NCBI RefSeq assembly: GCF_000003815.2
Contig: NC_049988.1
Span: forward strand, 15,855,957 to 15,919,956
Direction: 5' to 3'
Length of the DNA: 64,000 bases
Origin: Branchiostoma floridae
Taxonomy: Eukaryota; Chordata; Leptocardii; Amphioxiformes; Branchiostomatidae
Made by a program: the position numbers and the translations under genes
The notes under the pieces: model-generated
What the model was told of the DNA's origin: nothing
Seen by the model: only the letters and a program-made list of their open reading frames with translations
The model's database searches: none
Shown: one piece after another, positions 38,854-49,200 of the stretch
Numbering within the stretch: the stretch's first letter is position 1
How the letters are laid out: the number at the start of each line of letters is the position of its first letter

Positions 38854-39330
38854 GGTTGGCAGTGAAGGCTTTGTTGAGCGTGTAAAGTCACTAGTAGTCG
38901 TCTGGACTCTTTCTGGAGAGATCGTAACACGATAACACGGACCTCGTCACGGGCACTTCGAGTGAAAAAAACAAAACCAACTCGTCGAACGATACTCGCA
39001 CAACACCACACGAACAAATCGTAAAAGATTCAACTAGAGATCCAAACTTGTAGACGATTAAAAAAAAACAGTCCGATTGTTTCCGAAGAGGCTTCCTTAC
39101 TACGCTGTACAGGATGTATGAATGGTGTACAGGGCGTTCGACGGTCCGATTTGTAGACCGGAAGGCGGGGACTATTCACTAGTGACGGGACGGCTATTTG
39201 CATACCTGCTGGCCGGCTGGGTGGGCGGAACTAGCCCGATGACATCACTGTCTACCGACGGGGTGAGTTGCTAGCCGGGTGTAGGGTGTCCCCGGGCTAG
39301 GGGGCGTGACGTCACAGCGCTATGATGAGT
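38854..39330 (-). promoter_or_regulatory. Putative promoter-proximal region of gene A
   Basis: The sequence directly upstream of the gene A start is CpG-richer than its surroundings, with GGGCGG at about 39222 and a palindromic CRE motif TGACGTCA at 39307-39314. No TATA box is obvious and no transcription start can be fixed. Inference only. Confidence 0.35.
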
Positions 39331-41129
39331 GTTTAATATTAATCCTTATTACCAAATACAGTCATGGCAGTAAACGCGATCGATGATTTTTGTCAAGTAC
39401 TAGTAGTATAGACGGCAGAAAGTTGCTTTGTAGGTTAGATTTATTTGTAACTGATTAACTCCTTTCGGGTGTAGACTTTCTGAAGAGTCGGAAATCACTA
39501 TTCAAACTATAATGCCATTGATCTAATGACAGAAGTATGTTGTTGTTGTATGTTGTTTTCAATGCTCAAGCTAGCGTAGTAACAACCTTGCTTGTCCTTT
39601 TCAGTAAACTTTACATGAAGAACGATAGTTCACATGTCATTTTCATCAGAGGAAAAAGTATGATAACTGAAAACCTTTCTACATATATAACGTTATATAT
39701 TATGCTAGCATTTCCAAAAAGAAATCCTCGTTCTAAATTTCTGCGCTGTCAGAGTCTTTTCCGGTTCCGTTTACAGGTTTCCTGTCCGGAATTTCCTACT
39801 GAGTCGTCCCAATGCCTGGTACCTACGGCAGTATTACACTGACTTCATACACATCATATGTGTGCTATTTTTATTCTCGTTTCTCCGTTACTCTTGCTAA
39901 TTAATTACAAGTACGTCTTGCACTGACTATCAATGTGTGACAACGTCGACAGGACAAGGTAGGCCATAGTCTAACTAAATCGCGCCCCTAGCGGCCGAGC
40001 GACTGTAACACAGATTGCAGTAGCTCAAGCCTTTATAGCCTATGACAGTAAGGTCAGTAAGACAAAAAAGAGAAGAAGAAAGGATTGTAATGTTCTATAT
40101 CTGCATCCATGGTCTGCATTGTTTTCTGAAGAACATGGATCGTGTGTAAAAAAAAAGGACCGGACCGTCAAGAAATCCAACCGTTTTTACCAGCTTCCAG
40201 ACCACCGTACGTGTGAAGATGTTTTGTGTCGTTCAATAAAATAAAAAAAAAAATTTTCTCGGCCTTCAAGTCTTTTTTTTACTTTCAAGCCTCACACGAT
40301 CAAGTGCAGGTTTATTATAAGATATCTATTCCATTTCCTGCTGATATCTGTCAATTTTTCTATCGCTCCCGTGTTCATAAGTGCTTAGAATATTGCACTG
40401 ATTACAAATTTAACTACGTGATCAAAACAATTCAAAACTCAACTTCAACCAATCAGAGACTACTGTGTATGGGCTAGACATTTTTCTCATATTTTCCATT
40501 TCAGACATCTCAACCACACCAGACTACAGAGACGACACAGAGTGGGTTTTATACACCGCGTGGGCATTCTGGCGATGAGTAACGTCTTCACCTTCAAGGG
40601 AGAGCCCCAAGATGGAATCTCTGGCAGACGCGTGGTGCCTTCCCTGGTCTATTACATCTTTTTATAGTCTTCTGCCTGTTATTCAAGGATGTTGTTGTTT
40701 CAATTACTTTTTTTTCATGCACGGACGACGCGATACTTGATAACAAAAATGTTAGTAGTACTTCGCTAGTGTGGTTTGCCGTATAGTTACAACGCTGTCT
40801 AGCGACCACAATACTCATTGCAGATGCGTGTGCAGATGGTATTCTTGTATGCTTGCTCAGGATCCTCGCCGTTTCTTGACTTTGTTCCTAATCTCTTACT
40901 TCTACCTCTTCTACGAGTATTTACCCTCTCGTTTCTTGTGATATTTTCCACCTGGAACGACCCCAAAAGTCATTCGCTTTCAATTCACATCATCCTACCT
41001 TTTTTTTACAATAATATAAGACGCCGGAACCCAGTGGCCAACGCAACTGCACAATACGGTTTATCAAGTTCAGACTGAACGTTTGAATTGCGTTGACTCC
41101 ACAAACACGGCCAAGGGCGTGGTCTTGAC

Positions 41130-41243
41130 ATTTTATGATATATGTTTGTCACACTTGTTGTATGTCGCATGTTGTATACGATTGTTACCATGTACTTCAC
41201 CCAGTGGGGCACAAATGTGCAATAAAGGTATTCATTCATTCAA
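41130..41243 (+). mobile_element. LINE 3' end fragment with ATTC tail
   Basis: CACCCAGTGGGGCACAAATG, TGCAATAAAGGTATTCATTC: a polyadenylation-like AATAAA followed by ATTC repeats. A similar tail occurs at 43408-43441. Only the 3' tail is present. Confidence 0.65.
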
Positions 41244-41562
41244 ACGATTACCAAAAAAAAAACTGAAACTAAACTCATAATAAGACAAGATCGATCCAAT
41301 ACCTATCATTAGCTACGAATGCTGTACCTAAAAACGTCAGACTACTATGTTTACCTTCTGTCTTGTTTGCTTCCAGCTGGAATGTTTGCTTACCTGTGAC
41401 GTCACCGTTTACAAGAGTTAAACAAAGCTCAGGTGAGCCAGGTGTGCTCCTCTATCGTCAGGTGGTAAGGTGACATTTCCGTTTGGAGGGAGTGAGAAAT
41501 AACTTCGTTTTGTCTGTCAGTCAAAGCCGGAATGTGCGTCAGTAATGTGCATTTGAACTATA

Positions 41563-41953
41563 CACCTTTCTCACGCGGCGGCCATGATAGATCTAAAACG
41601 AGTTCAATGAGGCAAACAAAAGACTGTCCATCATAATCAGCAGTTCAACCAATGATGGCCTACCTAGGAAAGTGACCAGTAAGAGATTTGGCTGCATGTC
41701 CGTCAAATATTTGCATTGTTATGTTTTTATTTTGCATCTCTTAAGGGACTATGGGGCCAGTCTACGCTACTCTAAATTGATACATCTTTTGGTGCATAAC
41801 ACTAGTTATAACATTTATTATTTGATCTTATATTGTGAAAATTTGTGTGGTTTGGGGGAAATCTAAACAGGAGCTTATTTTAGAAATAAGTTTTGTCTGT
41901 TTGCCTCATTGACCTCCTCTTCGATCTAACATGGCCGCTGCGTGAGAAAGGTG
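41563..41953. mobile_element. MITE with CACCTTTCTCACGC ends
   Basis: Inverted ends of about 50 bp: CACCTTTCTCACGCGGCGGC ... and the reverse complement, each with TCAATGAGGCAAACA further in. TATA flanks both sides, so the target duplication is TA or TATA (mariner-like). No transposase ORF. Confidence 0.88.
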
Positions 41954-42020
41954 TATACTGTTTGTTAGGGTGATCATGTACTTGAGCGTTAAATGTATAT
42001 ACTCTCCAAGCAGATGTTTC

Positions 42021-42400
42021 ATCGCGTAGATATAGTTAAGTTAAAGTTAAAGTTGCCCGTGCATCAGTAACTGATGCTTAGGGGTGGCGCCCATCTCCAT
42101 TTCTGTAGCCCTTGGGCCACACATGTGCAAGTCACTACAGCAGGGGGCTGGTCCGCTGGTAGCGATGTGTGTTTAACTCCCATACTCTTTCTCATTAGTG
42201 CTGAGTGCTAAGCAGAGAAAGCAGCATGTACCATTTTTTAAAAGTCTTTGGTATGACTCGGCCGGGGATCGAACTCACGACCTACCGAATGCAAGGCGAA
42301 CGCTCTACCCACTAGGCCATTGCACCGGTTAATATAGTAGTAGTCGGAAAAAGAGGAGTGCTCGTGTAATTTTTTCCGACCACTACTATATCTACGCGAC
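42021..42400. mobile_element. Foldback MITE interrupted by a SINE
   Basis: With the SINE (42037-42331) removed, the left end TCGCGTAGATATAGT and AGTAGTCGGAAAAA pairs with the right end TTTTTTCCGACCACTAC, TATATCTACGCGA. A near-complete hairpin results, with only a short loop. Confidence 0.82.
42037..42331 (-). mobile_element. tRNA-derived SINE nested in a MITE
   Basis: Reading the minus strand, the head GGTGCAATGGCCTAGTGGG and GAGTTCGATCCCC are A-box- and B-box-like pol III promoter motifs of a tRNA ancestor. The 3' tail is TTTAACTTTAAC. It is flanked by 7-bp ATATAGT duplications (42030-42036, 42332-42338). Confidence 0.87.
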
Positions 42401-43085
42401 TCAACCTCTACTTAGAGAGTAAAATGTAAAGTGTTAAAGCGCATATCACAACAGTATGGCGTTACCGGATTATAAACATAACGTTAGCTCACCTTGATCC
42501 GCGGAGTAAACTATATACGTTGTATTTGAAAGCAGAGAATTTGTTGAGGAAGACAAGTCGACGGACGGTATTTATAAATGCAATATTTTGATTTTAAAAA
42601 ATGCTTTAAATCACCGTCCGTAGACTTGACATTCCTAAATACCATGGTTTTTTTTAAATAAAACGGATATAGGTTACCTCGTGGATAAAGGTGAATTAGC
42701 GTTAGAAGTACAGTCAAATCTGTATCATTTACCACTGTTGCAGAGGTCCACTTGGTCATTCAATTTGGTCAATTTGTGATGATCTCTTTGCCGGTTACTA
42801 TTTTAGGTAGTATACTAAGGATCCAAGTATCCTCACTAGCTCTATAATGGCCACCTGTCTATTATTAAGTGTTAAGACCATTTCTTCAAGAGCCTTGAGA
42901 GGACACTACATACAGACTTTTCAAAACTACATACAATGAAGAAATATGTCTAGGTAATGAAAATATGAGGAACAGGAATGCAGTCACAAGACTAAGGATC
43001 AGCTGCCACAAACTACATGCTGAAACTGGACTCACTCACGCACTTCTCTGGAACTTAGCGGGTACCATCCGATTTCTACCATAAA

Positions 43086-43265
43086 ACTAATCTCCAGGCA
43101 TATTTAGCTGTTGCGTAAGGTAATATCAAAGCTGGCTAAGGAGCATAGCTGACCGAAGGAGTCTTCAGTCACCGGTAGCCATTCACACTCCTAAGCCGGC
43201 TTCACTCCTCTGGTAGCTTTTGATACTATCTTATGATACTGTAGGATCTGCCTGGAGATTACCAT
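43086..43265. mobile_element. Small foldback element, intergenic
   Basis: TAATCTCCAGGCA at the left pairs with TGCCTGGAGATTA at the right, and an inner pair TATCAAAGCT / AGCTTTTGATA gives nested hairpins. No coding capacity. Confidence 0.75.
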
Positions 43266-43384
43266 AAAACATATCTATTCTTTTATCTCCAAAACTGAAA
43301 AGCGATGAGAAGTTGAAGTTATCTGACGTAACTTAGTTTTATCTTGTATCAGTTAAATTTATTTCTTTAACATGTCTTCTTGTG

Positions 43385-43441
43385 ATCTGTACTTATCCCT
43401 GACTGGTAAAAATGTGCAATAAAGATCTTCATTCATTCATT
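43385..43441 (+). mobile_element. LINE 3' end fragment with ATTC tail
   Basis: AAAATGTGCAATAAAGATC followed by TTCATTCATTCATT, as at 41130-41243. No coding part. Confidence 0.6.
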
Positions 43442-43814
43442 ATGTAGAGGTCTCGCTGTACATGTACATGCACATGTGCAACGTGAAAGTTTGTTGACAG
43501 ACTTTATGACTAGGGGATGTTAAATGCAACACCATGGAGACGAACATGATGCTGCGATGGTGAAAGAGCGCCTGTGGCGACATTTTGCAAAACTGCAACT
43601 GGCATAGTGGCCCATCGACGTCATCCGTTCGATATTGTCACTGTAGAACAACTTAACTACAACATGTGACAGATAGCACGGGTACCACTGACTAATTAGG
43701 AAAGTTCCATTACCCTGATTCTAAAGACACCTTCTGGAAAACCATGTACCTTAATCATGTTACTCGTAGATGCGTTTCATATAATATTAGTTTATGTAAT
43801 TTGACAGGCCAACC

Positions 43815-44070
43815 CTAAAATGGTATTTCACTGCACTTGGGGCACCGGTGCGGCAATGTGGGGTTCGTTCACTGTGGCACTGTTGTGTTATTTTGACCGA
43901 TATCTTGTATTAAATTGAAATATTGCGTAATAATATTTAAGAATTAGAAGACAACGAAATACACAAAACGTAAGAAATTTCTTTCTTTATCTCTGGAACT
44001 TCGTTGAGTATCTTTCGAACTCCGCAGTGCCGCACTGGTGGCGCAAGTGCAGTGGGATACCACCTTTTAG
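43815..44070. mobile_element. MITE with CTAAAATGGTAT ends
   Basis: Inverted ends of about 40 bp: CTAAAATGGTATTTCACTGC and CACTTGGGGCACCGGTGCGG, mirrored at the right by GCACTGGTGGCGCAAGTGCA and GTGGGATACCACCTTTTAG. Confidence 0.85.
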
Positions 44071-44254
44071 TCTTTCGAATCCATGATAGGCTTGTGGATA
44101 TTTGGCTGTAAGCTTTGAATATGCTTACGTATTCCGTTTTTCTACTTCTAGTGTCCTCGCCAAATTAGAAATGGCCAGTGCTGAGCTGACCTTGGGTCAT
44201 CGTAATTCCTTCAGAGGAAGTGGCCAAAATGAAGTTAGACGCCAACGCTATGAT

Positions 44255-44995
44255 CACTAATGCTCGTCGGAAATTGCATTATCTCGGCCAAGAATAAGAT
44301 TGAATCGAGCTTCTTTCAGCGCCCTTGTAGTCTCTGTAGGTAGCAGACTCATCAGTGGACGTTTTGATGAATGAAGATCTCAGTATATGATTTGTCCCAT
44401 CGGGCTAAGTTCATACATGTGGGTTATGTTGACAAATTTTAAACAACAAGGAGAATAGTTTTAATACACGCATATTAAAGGTGCCATGACTACAACAAGC
44501 TCGTCGGAAATTGCATTAACTTGGCCAAGAATAAGATTGAACCTAACGTTACTCAGCGCCTTTGCAGTCTCTGTAGCAGACGCCTTGGTGGGCGTTTAAG
44601 CGAAGTGAAGGTCATAATTGTACACAAATGTCTTTGTCCCATCGGGCAAGTACAGTTAACAATGCACTGTGTATGCAAGCTATATATATAGCTAATGCAC
44701 GTATTGCATGTAAACATAGTTTGAGAATTCAGCATCCTCTCGCTTCTTTGTACAAATCGTATTATCTTGGCCAAGAATAAGATTGAATCGAGTTTCTTTC
44801 AGCGCCCTTGTAGTCTTCGACTTCGTAGCAGACTCATCAGTGAGTGGGCGTTTTGATGAATGAAGACCTTTATTGTACACAATTGTCCCAGTGGGCTACG
44901 TTCATAAACAGTCATGTGGGTTACATATTCAAAAACACAAAAGAGAATACTTTCATACAAACAGACATATCAAAGGTACAGTGACTACAACCATC
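44255..44995. repeat. Three-copy repeat containing LINE-like 3' ends
   Basis: CCAAGAATAAGATTGAA, CAGCGCC and a following ATGAATGAAGA...GTACACA...TTGTCCCA block recur from 44261, 44499 and 44755. Read on the minus strand, the blocks end with AATAAAGGTCTTCATTCATT-like tails, typical of L2/CR1-type LINE 3' ends. No reverse transcriptase ORF is present. Confidence 0.75.
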
Positions 44996-45359
44996 TATAA
45001 TGTGAATCCATCTACCTTTTCTAGCTTGTTTGCAACATTAGCGATAAAATTGTCGGAGCAGAGGATTTTCATTCAGTCTGTCAGCTATCAATACATGTTA
45101 ACCGTCAGAATACGGTAGTTATATTCAAAAGTATAATCAAACACATTAGGGGCATCTTCGCTGGGTAGATTTAAAGAGCATTTGCAGATAAATAGTTAGG
45201 CGTGACATATCGTTCAATGTAATATAACCTTAGTTTGTTCACCGAAGGGCGGTTATACCGGCTATACAGATACAGATACAGAATCTAAAAAAAAACTTCT
45301 TGTAATATAAAGGCTGGTTTTTAACGCTCGCTTAAGAGACTGCTAAGAAGGCTAGTACT

Positions 45360-45740
45360 TCACTGTGCCTTGCAGTTGATGCAGTATTCTTCAACCCCGG
45401 AAGTCTGACAATGGCTGTAACATTGAATCACAGGGATGAGGTCAGGGGTCAACCCGTCTCTCGTTTCTTTTTTTTCTCTTTTCTGTATCAACTTCAACAA
45501 GAGCTTCCGCAGTGCGTCATAGGCAGGACATGTTGTCCTTAAAATCTTACCGCTATATCCACAAAAGAGACAATTTGGGGTTCGTAAAATGGTTGGAACT
45601 TTGCTGGGCGCCTTAAAGTGTAGCCAGGTGTTCCACAACCAGGTGTGTCGGAACGTCCCGTACCTGTGCGACGCGACCCTTCCCGGTTTTACCTGTATTT
45701 CCACCTGCATGCACTCAGGTACCCCCAGGCGGTATTGCAC
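45360..45740 (-). other. Cysteine-rich open frame in the intergenic region, unidentified
   Basis: About 126 codons are open, starting at GTG rather than ATG, directly after a fair acceptor (CTCTCTTTAGACCCAAACAG). Ends CINCKAQ-stop. The Cys pattern is VPEC, NCLFC, TTC, QCYSHC, YCINC, suggesting a disulphide-rich or zinc-binding fold. No family is recognised. It may be a last exon of an unseen gene, a fragment, or chance. Confidence 0.3.
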
Positions 45741-46078
45741 TGTTTGGGTCTAAAGAGAGCGTGCATGGAGGTTTCCGATACCCTTTAATGGTCATTTCAA
45801 TCAATCTTACTGCATATAAAGAAACTCATATCCCCTAATATGTTTCTTTTGCACCATCCGTAATAATGTTCTATCAGTTAAATGCGTCGAAGGCTAGCAG
45901 ATGTTTAATTCAAGCAGTATATTTTCAAATATATGTCTTACGCAAACCATCTATGGACCCTCCAACGACCCTACCTTGTTTCCCGTCAGACGTTCCACCG
46001 GATATATCCGATCATTTTCCAAACTCGATGCGAAGCCGGACATTAGCAAATTAGCCCTGTTTTACACCAACGGCAGCT

Positions 46079-46284
46079 ATGGAGCGTCTTTTCAGAATAT
46101 TTTCGGGGTTCAGACATTCTTTGAGACATCGCGACGTTTTGTGTGTAAGTGTTCTGTTGTGTCTACAAGGTGTGTTATGTTTCAACGTGGACACTGGTGA
46201 CTCTACCTCTCGGATTCTCACGTCGGACTCTGGCAGTCTGTTCGGATTTTCCCTGGACTTTCACACGGACGGGGGGAACATATG
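46079..46284 (+). CDS. Gene B exon 1: signal peptide and first propeller strand
   Basis: ATG at 46079. It codes a signal peptide, then [13 protein letters not shown] and [16 protein letters not shown]. Donor GTACGT at 46285 splits a Trp codon (phase 2), as in gene A. No upstream in-frame extension is needed. Any 5' UTR exon is not visible. Confidence 0.92.
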
Positions 46285-49200
46285 GTACGTACGGCGATTT
46301 ATACGACAAACAGGTGTTATATACTGCCCGTATACATATATAATGTACATACATTCCATAGGCCCCGTATAACATGTTGAAGACAGGCTTGTCACAGCTG
46401 GCTAACAAATAAGTGATAGCAATACATGTAGTCTCAATAATTGTGTCCGGTTTTCGTTTTAAGATGGCGATTTGTTTCCGATAACTTCCTAATTCCTGAT
46501 AACGATACGATTCATTAAAAATGCAGCACTCAGAAACACACACATTAATTAGCAAAGAAACGAAAACAAGGCTTACGCAATGAATGTCCTACATTCCAAC
46601 AGCACATTAAAGTAATCCCTCCTTATCGATCGCTTATATCCACATGGCGCCTTTACAATGTACATGTCGAGTATGTGTTATTATCACTCGTATAGTTCGG
46701 TACCGAAACAAGTTAGTTGATACCTTTATACTAATATTTAGATATCAAAATTACCATGCTGAACACCACTGCACGGCGCAAAACACATTATGAATCTCTG
46801 TATTGTGTGTGTGTGTGTGTATACCAAGCACAGAGGGCAACAGGCTTATAATAGAAAAAGAAGGCGTGTCAAAATGACTGGAAAATGATTCTGGCAAGAG
46901 CAGACGTAATTCATTAGTGAGCGCACGTCGCCAAAATAAGTGATAGCTTCATCACATCCTGATTACAGTATTCTGAAAACGTCCGTTCCGAGAAGGAACT
47001 GTTGAACTGCAGATCGTCAGCTTGTCTTCCTGTTTATACTTTAAACCCACACATACCACGAAATGTAACTCTTTTGTTCCATCAGCTCATTTCTAAAAAC
47101 ACGAGCGGAGATGAGAATAAAAACACAGGAAAAACGTACGTCTGTGTTCACAGCAAGAACGACTTCTAGATGTCCTCATCGGCCACGCATTTTAATAAGT
47201 CCTTTGACTTGGAAATGTTATCTTATTGGGACTCTTTTGTTCTATCAGTTCATTTCTAAAAACACGAGCGGAGATGAGAATAAAAACACAGGAAAAACGT
47301 CTGTGTTCATAGCAAGAACGTGTCCTCATCTGCCACGAATTTTAATAAGTCCTTTGACTCGGAAATGCTATCTTATTGATGCGTTATCATGTCATACTAG
47401 GGTGACCCCAGCCCGGTATCTTGTTCAAAGGACACCCAATGCATGCATATTAATAATAGATAAGCCATGTATAATTAACGAAGGGAATCGGTGGCAGAGA
47501 GAGAAATGCTTACCGATCGCAGTGATACTATGTGGCGTTTCGAGCACTTAAATGCTGGGCAGGCACTTAGGGTAATGTTTCCAATGGTGTAATTATGTAA
47601 AACACTCGTGCAACAAGTGGCAGCCAGTCTAGTTCTACCTGCTCTCTTTGTATCGATGTTTGTAAAGAGATATAACAAAATCGTTTCTATCTATAAAATA
47701 CAATATATTACGCACATACAATGTATATTTGAATACCTAGTAGTAGCAAAAAAGGAGTGGTAAAAGGCAGACGTATTAAAAGTCCGTAATATAGCAATTT
47801 ACTTGTGTATCCTTCTAGTATCAAATATGTATCGATTTCCAGAATGATCGCTTTCCTATGTAGAATTGCCTACTTCGAATTGCAAAGAAGATATGTAAAA
47901 TTACCCTCGTAAGAAACTGTAAGTTCCAACAACCAAGTAGCCAACCATTCCAACATCAGACAGAACGGAAATACAGACTTCTTGTAGCCTGTCTAGTGTT
48001 CCGCGGGCCCACAACAAACAATAGTACAGGTGCCTACATGTGTTAACATGGTGCGGACACATTGGTAACACACACGCAGACAAAAGATAGCGTGACATGT
48101 TAGAAACACGTGGTCTGGGGTCAGGATCTCTTTCAGTATAACTGTCGGTAGATGATCCTTAGTTAAGCGATCGACCTCAGACTGAGGACGAAGCATGGAA
48201 CGTTTTGTTATACTCTGAAAAGCAGACTTTTTGCCAGGGCCAGGGAGAATTTGTTCGGCAACTAAGGCAGGTTTTCCCGAACAGAATTCTAGGACGCGGG
48301 TTCGAATCTGATAGAGTGGTCGTAGCTAGCAAGAAGCTCAAGTTTGATTCAAACTAAAATGCCTAGATATTGGTATTTCTAATTGCTTGCTTATGTCGAG
48401 TCCACCCGGTCTCGAGTTGGCAGCCCATGTGTCCCTGTTGCTCAAGGCTCGGAGTTAACCTCAAGACCAGTGTCTTTCAGCTCGCGATTCTTGTTAATAC
48501 AAAATGTACTTTAACTTGAACTTTGTGAAAATGTACCTTTGTAGCAATTGTGACTGTATTTTGGTCCTAGTCTTTCCTTCAAATCTTCAACCCAGGTTAT
48601 TATCTGGCGCACCGCGGGCCAACACGAGCCAGCCGGGGGTGGTGCGGGGAGGCGCCGTGCTGCGCTGCGAGGTGGACCCGGCACAGCCTGACTCCTGCAC
48701 CCAGATCAACTTCGACTCTACAGGTAAAGTAACAACAAAACTAGCAATTAATGGGCTTCTTTTATGGCTAAATAATTGGAAAATCGTGCCAACACGAGCC
48801 AGCCGGGGGTGGTGCGGGGAGGCGCCGTGCTGCGCTGTGAGGTGGACCCGACAGGCCTGACTCCTGTACCGTGATCAACTTCGACTCTACAGGTAAAAAA
48901 AGGCATTTTCCAGGCTGACCTTTGAGCTATATTATCAGAAAATGGCAATATTTTAACAACAAAACTAGCATTCAACAGACTTCTTTTAGGGCTAGATATT
49001 TTGAACGAAAATGGAGCTATTGTACCTACTTGTAGAGAAAAGCACTGATGCTTTACACAATGTGAAGTGTACCCGGTACAGCCTGTCCCTCCTACCTAGA
49101 TTATATTCAATCGAAACAGATAACAAAACATCAGACAAAACCACTAGAATGCTAAAATCTATCCACAGTATCTATGCTGTGTAGTCTTACCAAGTGTTCA

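Larger units (their letters stand above)
39331..46078. other. Intergenic region between the divergent integrin genes
   Basis: It holds five or more MITE/SINE/LINE fragments between 41130 and 44995 and the unidentified Cys-rich frame at 45360-45740. It has CRE palindromes TGACGTCA at 41397-41404 and upstream of gene A. The promoter of gene B is not identified. Confidence 0.65.

Noticed and set aside
47111-47551. 146-codon open frame in gene B intron 1
   Set aside because: It runs through a two-copy tandem repeat; the protein repeat simply mirrors the DNA repeat.
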